A DNA stretch of 11,048 bases. Source: Paracoccaceae bacterium. Lineage in GTDB: Bacteria > Pseudomonadota > Alphaproteobacteria > Rhodobacterales > Rhodobacteraceae. This document shows, piece by piece, positions 6,198 through 11,048 of this stretch. Below the pieces are notes generated by a model that saw only the letters and a program-made list of their open reading frames with translations, had not been told where the DNA came from and made no database searches. The DNA lies in the NCBI GenBank assembly GCA_007129775.1, contig SKUV01000071.1, positions 1 through 11,048 of the forward strand. Direction: 5' to 3'. A program made the translations under genes and the position numbers. The number at the start of each line of letters is the position of its first letter. The first letter of the stretch is position 1.

Positions 6198-7129
6198 GGC
6201 GCTCCCTCGCCGTCGGTTGCCTCACCTCGGGGGCGCCGGGCTGCCAGCGCCCGCAGCGGTTCCGCCGCTGCGGGCAGGGCGGCGGCGGCCTCGTCCAGAT
6301 CGGCGTTTTCGGGCAAGTCCGCCCATAGGTCGGGCTGCCGGTCTGCCGCCGCGGCGGATTGCGCGGCCCAGTCGGCCAGCGCCGCGCCATCGTGGGCGGC
6401 CCGGATCAGATGAAAGGCCGCCTCGGCATCGCCCTCGCCGGGCCGCGCGGCGCCGGGCAGCGCCAGAAGCGTGATAACGGCATGCAGATCGCGCGGGCAG
6501 GAATGCGCCCGCGCCCGGGCAAAAAGCGTCGAGACGAGATCGGACTGCGGCACCGTCCCCAGCGCCGGGGTAATCGCACCGGCCAGATCGGCGGAGCCCC
6601 GTGTCGAGGAGGGCAGGGCGTCAAGCCGCTTTTCGAGCGCGGCGAGCGCGGCTGCGATCGCCTCTTCCTCCGCATCGGGGTCCATGACCGGCTCGGGTTC
6701 CGCCTCCGGTTCCGGTTCCGGTTCCGGCTCTGGCTCCGGAGCAGGGCGTGCGGCCGCGTCGCGCGCGGCGGCCTCTTCGGCCAGCGCGGCCAGTTCGGCG
6801 GCCCGCTCGGGCGGGATGCGCAACAGCCGCGCGAGCGCCGTTGCCCCGGCCCCGAGCGCCACCGCCAGAATCGGCGAGGGCGCCACCGCCAGCCACGAGC
6901 CGATCAGCGCCCCGATCCCCAGAAACGCCGCTGCCACCACCCCGTGCACCATCAGCACGATCGGAAGCGCTGGCCCCTGCACATGCATCAGCACATGCCA
7001 GATCAGGAAAATCGCGACGTAAAGCGCCCAGATCGACAGATCGAACCCCGGCAGCCCGGCAAGGATGACCGAGAAATACAGCACTCCGGCCAGCGCCGGG
7101 ATCGCGAGCAGCCGCTGCTGCAGGGTCAT
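6194..7129 (-). CDS. Membrane protein of unknown function in the rimM-trmD interval
   Basis: I do not recognise this 311-residue protein. Its N-terminal third is hydrophobic, with about four likely membrane segments (near 7-26, 32-51, 55-82 and 86-103). A Glu/Ala-rich helix follows (107-129), then an EP-dipeptide tract (131-147) that may act as a stiff spacer. A soluble, Ala-rich, mostly helical C-terminal region (about 152-300) comes next, with one Cys211 and no catalytic motif I can name. The ATG at 7127-7129 overlaps the rimM stop as ATGA, with GAAGGG about 9 nt upstream. The 3' end overlaps trmD in the same way. Base composition matches the neighbours, so recent transfer is not indicated. 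Its placement suggests tight co-expression with ribosome maturation genes, but a shared function is only a guess. Confidence 0.8.
   Translation of the reverse strand: MTLQQRLLAIPALAGVLYFSVILAGLPGFDLSIWALYVAIFLIWHVLMHVQGPALPIVLMVHGVVAAAFLGIGALIGSWLAVAPSPILAVALGAGATALARLLRIPPERAAELAALAEEAAARDAAARPAPEPEPEPEPEPEAEPEPVMDPDAEEEAIAAALAALEKRLDALPSSTRGSADLAGAITPALGTVPQSDLVSTLFARARAHSCPRDLHAVITLLALPGAARPGEGDAEAAFHLIRAAHDGAALADWAAQSAAAADRQPDLWADLPENADLDEAAAALPAAAEPLRALAARRPRGEATDGEGAP
6691..6740. repeat. Hexanucleotide tandem repeat encoding the EP tract
   Basis: Imperfect units of GGTTCC and close variants (GGCTCC, GCCTCC) run through this stretch on the plus strand. On the coding (minus) strand they read as alternating Glu and Pro codons. 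Because the unit is a multiple of three, expansion or contraction would change spacer length without a frameshift. Confidence 0.6.
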
Positions 7130-7635
7130 TCGAAGAGCCCTTCGGGCGGGTCGGCGACAATGCGACCCGCGGCGATATCGACCGTGGGCACGATGGCCCG
7201 GGTAAAGGGCAACAGAACCGGCTCCTTCAGGCCCGGCCCGGCGATTTCCAGCAGATCGCCGGCGCCGTGGTCATGCACCGCCTGCACCCGGCCCAGAACC
7301 GCGCCGCCGGTGTCCTGAACGGTCAGGCCGATCAGGTCGGCGTGATAGAATTCGTCATCGGGCAGGGCCGGCAGCGCCGCGCGGTCGGCATAAAGCCGCA
7401 GGCCGCGCAGCGCCTCCGCCTCCTCCCGGGTTGCGATGCCCGACAGGCGGGCGGCCAGCCCGCCCGAGACCGGGCGCGTCAACGTCACGGTGAAGGCGCG
7501 CGCGCCGTCCTCCGTCCACAAGGGACCATAGGCGGCGATGTCCTCGGCCCGGGCGCAGAAGGATTTCAGACGCACCTCGCCGCGCACCCCGAAGGCACCG
7601 GCCACGGCGCCCACGCAGATGCGGTCCTTGGCCAT
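7126..7635 (-). CDS. rimM: Ribosome maturation factor RimM
   Basis: RimM binds S19 and helps mature the head of the 30S subunit and the 3' part of 16S rRNA. The 169-residue protein has the two expected domains. The N-terminal RimM barrel spans about 5-85, with VGAVAGAFGVRGEVRLKSF at 8-26 and ATREEAEALRG at 68-78. The PRC-barrel spans about 93-166, with DDEFYHADLIGL at 93-104 and GAGDLLEI at 124-131. Length is normal for the family. The ATG at 7633-7635 has GAGGGG at 7643-7648 with a 7-nt spacing. It follows rpsP by 39 nt and overlaps the membrane-protein gene by 4 nt. Confidence 0.97.
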   Translation of the reverse strand: MAKDRICVGAVAGAFGVRGEVRLKSFCARAEDIAAYGPLWTEDGARAFTVTLTRPVSGGLAARLSGIATREEAEALRGLRLYADRAALPALPDDEFYHADLIGLTVQDTGGAVLGRVQAVHDHGAGDLLEIAGPGLKEPVLLPFTRAIVPTVDIAAGRIVADPPEGLFE

Positions 7636-7674
7636 GACGCCCCCCCTCGCGCTGACGCCGCCGGCTCCGGCGGA

Positions 7675-8073
7675 TTACTCCGCCGCAGCCTCCGTGGCCT
7701 CTGCCGCCTCCGACTCGGCCGGGGCCTCCTGCGCGGCGGCGGCCTTGTCGGCGCGCTCCTTGGCGCGCTCCACCGCCTTCTTGCCGGGCTGGGCCTTTTT
7801 CGGGTTGGCCCGTTCCTTCTTTTCCACGACGCCGGCCGCTTCCAGCATCCGGCTGATGCGGTCGGTGGGCTGGGCGCCCTGCGCCAGCCAGTGCTGCACG
7901 CGCTCGAGGTTCATCTTGACACGATCCTCGCTGTCCTTGGCCAGGAGCGGGTTGTAGGTGCCCAGCTTTTCCAGAAAGCGGCCGTCGCGCGGCATACGGC
8001 TGTCGGCGACGACGATGGAATAATGCGGGCGCTTCTTGCTGCCGCCGCGGGCGAGTCGGATCTTGGTAGCCAT
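7675..8073 (-). CDS. rpsP: 30S ribosomal protein S16 with Ala/Glu-rich tail
   Basis: Residues 1-82 are a normal S16 core: MATKIRLARGGSKKRPHYSIV, then DSRMPRDGRFLEKLGTYNP (24-42) and the HWLAQGAQPTDRISRML segment (61-77). S16 binds 16S rRNA early in 30S assembly. The last ~50 residues form a Lys-rich and then Ala/Glu-rich tail, longer than the E. coli protein (82 residues); such tails are common in alphaproteobacteria and are likely disordered. The ATG at 8071-8073 has a clean AAGGAG at 8083-8088 with a 9-nt spacing, one of the best ribosome binding sites in the window. It lies 43 nt after the chorismate mutase gene and 39 nt before rimM. Confidence 0.97.
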   Translation of the reverse strand: MATKIRLARGGSKKRPHYSIVVADSRMPRDGRFLEKLGTYNPLLAKDSEDRVKMNLERVQHWLAQGAQPTDRISRMLEAAGVVEKKERANPKKAQPGKKAVERAKERADKAAAAQEAPAESEAAEATEAAAE

Positions 8074-8116
8074 TGGGGTCTTCTCCTTGGGATTGTCGAG
8101 GCGGTCTCGCGGCCGC

Positions 8117-8413
8117 CTATTGCTTGAGTTTCTCGTGATGACGGATGACTTCGGAAATGATGAAGGCCAGGAAATTCTTGGCGAATTCCGGGTCCAGATC
8201 GGCTTCCTTGGACAGCCATTCCAGCCGCTCGATCTGTCGCGCCTCGCGCGCCGGGTCCGAGGGCGGAAGGTTGTGTTCGGCCTTCAGCCGGCCCACCGCC
8301 TTGGTATGGGCGAAGCGTTCGGCCAGCGTATAGACGAGGATCGCGTCGAGCCGGTCTATGGACTCGCGATGCTCCTTCAGCAGGGCGGCGGCGCGGGTGG
8401 CGGCATCAGTCAT
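8117..8413 (-). CDS. Monofunctional chorismate mutase (AroQ class)
   Basis: The enzyme converts chorismate to prephenate, the branch point to phenylalanine and tyrosine. The 98-residue, all-helical protein has the AroQ pattern: HRESIDRLD (15-23, Arg16), LAERFAHTKAVGRLKAE (30-46, with Arg33 and Lys44 at the usual substrate-binding places), and DPAREARQIERL (53-64, Arg56). The C-terminal helix is FLAFIISEVIRHHEKLKQ (81-98); Glu88 sits about where E. coli has Gln88. There is no signal peptide, so it acts in the cytoplasm. There is no fused prephenate dehydratase or dehydrogenase domain. The ATG at 8411-8413 has GGAG about 8 nt upstream. It lies between ffh (108 nt upstream) and rpsP (43 nt downstream), with no aromatic-pathway neighbour visible. 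Confidence 0.92.
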   Translation of the reverse strand: MTDAATRAAALLKEHRESIDRLDAILVYTLAERFAHTKAVGRLKAEHNLPPSDPAREARQIERLEWLSKEADLDPEFAKNFLAFIISEVIRHHEKLKQ

Positions 8414-8444
8414 GTGCAGGCTCCGGCTGGTTGCGGCGACAGGT

Positions 8445-8489
8445 GCAAGGGGCCACCGGCCGGCGGCACTGGCCGGCCATCCCCCTTGC
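8445..8489 (-). other. Imperfect long hairpin between ffh and chorismate mutase
   Basis: GCAAGGGG (8445-8452) pairs perfectly with CCCCTTGC (8482-8489), and inner GGCC/CCGG blocks can extend the stem. No U-tract follows on the minus strand. It could be a processing site, an attenuator, or a Rho-linked or weak terminator that lowers expression after ffh. Confidence 0.4.
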
Positions 8490-8505
8490 GCGGGCGGCGC
8501 CCGCG
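8489..8505 (-). other. Perfect 7-bp hairpin just after the ffh stop
   Basis: CGCGGGC (8489-8495) and GCCCGCG (8499-8505) form an all-GC 7-bp stem with a 3-nt loop, 16 nt past the ffh stop codon. It is in tandem with the next hairpin and lacks a U-run, so it is not a textbook terminator. It may protect the 3' end of ffh mRNA. Confidence 0.4.
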
Positions 8506-8521
8506 GTCTGTCTGCGCGTGT

Positions 8522-10018
8522 TCATTTCTTGCGACCCAGCCCGCTGAGGCCCGAAGGCAGCTTCATGCCGCCCATGCCGCCCATTCCGCCGGGGCCCATG
8601 CCGGGCATTCCGCCCATCTTGGACATCTGCGCCTGCAGCGCGGCGGGGTCCATGCTGGCCGGATCGGGCATCCCGCCCTTGCCCATCATGCCCTTCATCG
8701 CCTGTTTCAGCATCCCGCCCTTGCCCATCTTCTTCATCATGTCGGACATCTGGCGGTGCATCTTCAGAAGCTTGTTGAGGTCCGACACCTCCAGCCCCGC
8801 GCCGGCCGCGATGCGCTTTTTGCGGCTGGCCTGCAGGAGCGCGGGATTGGCGCGCTCCTTCTTGGTCATGGAATTTATCAGGGCGATCTGCTGGCGCAGC
8901 ATCTTGTCATCGAAGCCCGCCGATTCCGCCGCCTTCGACATCTTGCCCATGCCCGGCATCATCGACATGACGCCCTGCATCCCGCCCATCTTGAGCATCT
9001 GTTCCAGCTGGCCGCGAAGGTCATTCATGTTGAACAGACCCTTCTGGAACCGCTTCATCATCTTCTCGGCCTGCTCGGCCTCGAACGTCTCCTGCGCCTT
9101 TTCAACCAGCGCGACGATATCGCCCATGCCGAGGATGCGGCCGGCCACGCGGTCGGGCTCGAACGTCTCCAGCGCGTCGAGTTTCTCGCCGAGGCCGACA
9201 AAGCGGATGGGCTTGCCGGTGACCGCGCGCATCGACAGCGCCGCGCCGCCGCGGCCATCGCCGTCCATCCGGGTCAGCACGACGCCGGTGATGCCCAGCT
9301 TGCCGTCGAATTCGCTGGCGACGTTGACCGCGTCCTGCCCGGTCAGGCCATCGACCACCAGCAGTGTCTCGCGCGGGTTGGCGACGTTGCGGACCGCCAG
9401 AACCTCGTCCATCAGCACATCGTCGATATGCAGCCGGCCCGCGGTATCGAGCAGATAGACGTCATAGCCGCCAAGGCTCGCCTGCGTCTTCGCGCGCCTG
9501 GCGATATCGACCGCCGACTGGCCCTTGACGATGGGCAGGGTATCGACGCCGATCTGCGTGCCGAGGATCGCCAGCTGCTCCATCGCCGCCGGGCGGTTGG
9601 TATCGAGGCTGGCCATCAGAACCCGCTTGCCGTCGCGATCCTTCAGCCGTTTGGCGAGCTTGCCGGTCGTCGTCGTCTTGCCCGAGCCTTGAAGCCCGAC
9701 CATCAGGATCGGCGCGGGCGGATTGTCGATCTTCAGAACGCCCGGGTCGCTGTCGCCCTTCAGCGTGGCCACCAGTTCGTCATGCACGATCTTGACGACC
9801 TGCTGACCCGGCGTGACCGAGCGTGTCACCGCCTGCCCGGTGGCCTTTTCCTGCACCCGCTTGATGAAATCCCGCGCCACGGGCAACGAGACATCGGCCT
9901 CCAGCAGCGCGACACGGACCTCGCGCAGGGCGGTCGCCACATCGGCATCGCTCAGCGCGCCCTGCTTGGTCAGACGGTCAAAGACACCGGACAGGCGTTC
10001 GGACAGATTCTCGAACAT
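8522..10018 (-). CDS. ffh: Signal recognition particle protein Ffh (SRP54)
   Basis: Ffh binds 4.5S RNA and signal sequences of nascent membrane proteins and delivers ribosomes to FtsY. The 498-residue protein has the N domain (1-~95) with ALREVRVALLEADVSL (30-45) and the GTPase G domain. In the G domain are the P-loop GLQGSGKTT (108-116), DTNRPAA (139-145), DTAGR (191-195), TRMD (249-252, Arg for the usual Lys) with GDGRGGAA following, and GLGEKLDAL (275-283). The Met-rich M domain runs from ~300; the RNA-binding helix-turn-helix is near 398-415 (SRKKRIAAGAGLEVSDLN). The tail (430-498) is unusually rich in Met and Gly. The ATG at 10016-10018 has AAAGGG at 10025-10030 with a 6-nt spacing and starts MFENLSERL, the standard N-terminus. 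The frame stays open upstream to 10900, but that part overlaps the divergent gene and is not coding. Confidence 0.97.
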   Translation of the reverse strand: MFENLSERLSGVFDRLTKQGALSDADVATALREVRVALLEADVSLPVARDFIKRVQEKATGQAVTRSVTPGQQVVKIVHDELVATLKGDSDPGVLKIDNPPAPILMVGLQGSGKTTTTGKLAKRLKDRDGKRVLMASLDTNRPAAMEQLAILGTQIGVDTLPIVKGQSAVDIARRAKTQASLGGYDVYLLDTAGRLHIDDVLMDEVLAVRNVANPRETLLVVDGLTGQDAVNVASEFDGKLGITGVVLTRMDGDGRGGAALSMRAVTGKPIRFVGLGEKLDALETFEPDRVAGRILGMGDIVALVEKAQETFEAEQAEKMMKRFQKGLFNMNDLRGQLEQMLKMGGMQGVMSMMPGMGKMSKAAESAGFDDKMLRQQIALINSMTKKERANPALLQASRKKRIAAGAGLEVSDLNKLLKMHRQMSDMMKKMGKGGMLKQAMKGMMGKGGMPDPASMDPAALQAQMSKMGGMPGMGPGGMGGMGGMKLPSGLSGLGRKK

Positions 10019-10111
10019 CGCGCGGCCCTTTCGTTGCCCAACCCGCACCCCGGCAAAGGGGCGCCAAATGCATATCGCACCCGCGGGCGAAACCTCGCTG
10101 ACGGGTGGCGA

Positions 10112-10129
10112 TCCCGCGCCATCGCGGGA
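10112..10129. other. Perfect inverted repeat in the ffh leader region
   Basis: TCCCGCG (10112-10118) and CGCGGGA (10123-10129) form a 7-bp stem with a 4-nt loop, in the 255-nt gap between ffh and the divergent gene. It would be in the ffh 5' leader if the candidate promoter is right. No U-tract follows in either direction. I see no 4.5S RNA gene in this gap. Confidence 0.4.
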
Positions 10130-10163
10130 CCGGAAGTGTCGGCCACCTCCGGAAAACCCCAGC

Positions 10164-10192
10164 CCGATACGCCCCCGCGCAGCCGGAGTCAA
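10164..10192 (-). promoter_or_regulatory. Candidate promoter for ffh and the downstream operon
   Basis: On the minus strand TTGACT (10192-10187, 5 of 6 to consensus) and TATCGG (10169-10164, 3 of 6) are separated by exactly 17 nt. A strong TTGAC -35 with a poor -10 is frequent in alphaproteobacteria. The start would be near 10157, giving a leader of about 140 nt. Confidence 0.42.
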
Positions 10193-10273
10193 GCCGCGGA
10201 GCGGATCGGGGCTGCCCGGCGCGGCCTTTCGGCCTATGTCTGCCGAACGGGCGGCGATGCGCGGGGCGGGGCG

Positions 10274-11048
10274 ATGGACGGAGTTCTTTATGTTGCGCGG
10301 GGGGCGGATTACCTCGACCTCGCTTTGGCCAGTGCGCGCAGCCTGCGCGTCCACGAGCCCGGCCTGCCCATCGACCTGCTGAGCGATACGGCCCCGCCCC
10401 CCTGCGCCCCGTTCGACCGGACAGGGCCGCTGCCCGAGGGCGCCGCCCGCGACAAGATCGCCGGCATGGCGCAGACCCGTTTTGAGCGCACGCTGTTTCT
10501 GGATTGCGATACGCTGGTGCTGCAGCCTCTCGGCGACCTTTTCGCCGTGCTGGAGCGGGTGGAGCTTGCCGTCTGCCATGACGTGCGCCGAGCCTCGGCG
10601 CTGATTCAGGAGGCCGGCCTTCCGGGCATTCCGGAGGCGTTCCCGCAGTTCAACACGGGTGTTCTGCTCTATCGTCGCAGCGCCGCGATGCTGGGGTTTC
10701 TGGCTGAATGGGAGGCCCGCCACGCCACGCTTGGCCGCGCGCGCGATCAGGTGGCGTTCCGCGATCTGCTCTGGCAGGGCGACCTGCGCTATCATGTGCT
10801 GCCGCCCGAATACAATTTGCGCCGGGTGACCATGCTGGACGCCTGGGAGCCGCTGGACGCACGCCCCAAGATCCTGCACAGCCACCGCCTTCTGCAGCAT
10901 CTGCGCGGCGCGCCCGACCGGCTCGACAGCCTCGCCGCGATCCTGCCGGCCGAACGCGCGGCGCTGGCGGCGGAATGGGCCGCGCTGGGCCTGCCCGCGG
11001 CAACGCCGCCCGGTGCCGACCCGGTCGCACGGTTCGCCGAGGCGCAGG
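10274..11048 (+). CDS. Glycosyltransferase-like protein (nucleotide-sugar transferase fold), 3' end beyond window
   Basis: The frame is open from ATG 10274 to the window end (258 residues, no stop). The N-terminus VLYVARGADYLDLALASARSLRVHEPGLPIDLLSD looks like the first beta-alpha unit of a GT-A fold. KIAGMAQTRFERTLFLDCDTLVL (61-83) carries the DxD-type metal and nucleotide-sugar motif at Asp77 and Asp79. QFNTGVLLYRRS (125-136), the acidic DQVAF (158-162) and HSH (202-204) fit GT8-like or related transferases. Acceptor and donor are unknown. Before the ATG, a GGGG run at 10263-10266 gives a 7-nt spacing. An in-frame GTG at 10136 would add 46 low-complexity residues and is less likely. The gene is divergent from ffh and probably unrelated to it in function. 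Confidence 0.72.
   Translation, partial: MDGVLYVARGADYLDLALASARSLRVHEPGLPIDLLSDTAPPPCAPFDRTGPLPEGAARDKIAGMAQTRFERTLFLDCDTLVLQPLGDLFAVLERVELAVCHDVRRASALIQEAGLPGIPEAFPQFNTGVLLYRRSAAMLGFLAEWEARHATLGRARDQVAFRDLLWQGDLRYHVLPPEYNLRRVTMLDAWEPLDARPKILHSHRLLQHLRGAPDRLDSLAAILPAERAALAAEWAALGLPAATPPGADPVARFAEAQ

Noticed and set aside
5334..6413. Plus-strand 359-codon open frame antisense to trmD
   Set aside because: It covers trmD completely and has shadow-type composition; trmD motifs are unambiguous.
8358..9458. Plus-strand 366-codon open frame antisense to ffh
   Set aside because: It is a mirror of the Ffh codon bias in GC-rich DNA; the product is Ser/Pro/Arg-rich without any family resemblance, and ffh on the other strand is certain.
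10112..10160. Possible 4.5S SRP RNA gene next to ffh (a CCGGAAG stretch after a hairpin)
   Set aside because: The conserved SRP RNA domain IV around GGAA, with its flanking symmetric loop bases, is not present, and no long pairing can be formed.
10019..10900. A 294-codon in-frame N-terminal extension of ffh
   Set aside because: Ffh homologs start at MFENLSERL; the extension overlaps the divergent glycosyltransferase frame and has no recognisable domain. AAAGGG marks the start at 10018.
1..11048. Novel defence, mobile or biosynthetic system in the window
   Set aside because: No integrase, transposase, toxin-antitoxin pair, CRISPR repeats, tRNA-linked att site or compositional break was seen; the content is mainly core genes.

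Overview
The window is GC-rich and reads as a piece of an alphaproteobacterial chromosome, most likely from the Rhodobacteraceae or close relatives. The grounds are a MipZ division-site ATPase (an alphaproteobacterial protein), a cysteine-free L31, alanine/glutamate-rich or extended ribosomal-operon proteins, and the gene order ffh - chorismate mutase - rpsP - rimM - (membrane protein) - trmD - rplS - rpmE. No mobile element, CRISPR array, tRNA or rRNA was seen.

Layout. The left edge (1-269, minus) is the 5' part of ftsE, the ATPase of the FtsEX division complex. It is divergent from a plus-strand gene (513-1430) for a zinc-ribbon protein with a single C-terminal membrane anchor. Facing that gene is a minus-strand group, in transcription order: mipZ (GTG start), a DUF1989 protein starting 4 nt after mipZ ends, a hairpin, a TetR-family regulator with its own promoter and overlapping operator-like palindrome, and a HAD-family hydrolase. 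A good sigma70-like promoter lies just upstream of mipZ.

The middle and right parts (4691-10018, all minus) are a translation and secretion operon: ffh (SRP54), a small AroQ chorismate mutase, rpsP (S16), rimM, a 311-residue membrane protein of unknown function, trmD, rplS (L19) and rpmE (L31). The junctions rimM/membrane protein, membrane protein/trmD and trmD/rplS are all 4-nt ATGA overlaps, which points to translational coupling. Two perfect or near-perfect hairpins without U-tracts sit between ffh and the chorismate mutase. At the right edge a plus-strand glycosyltransferase-like gene (10274 to the end, cut by the window) diverges from ffh.

The genes are mostly core functions: ribosome assembly and tRNA modification, co-translational membrane targeting, and cell division (FtsE, MipZ). 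I found no clear undescribed multi-gene system. The points most worth a second look are the unknown membrane protein embedded in the ribosomal operon, the mipZ-DUF1989 pairing, and the regulatory structures around tetR, mipZ and ffh. All function calls come from reading motifs by eye; no database search was possible.
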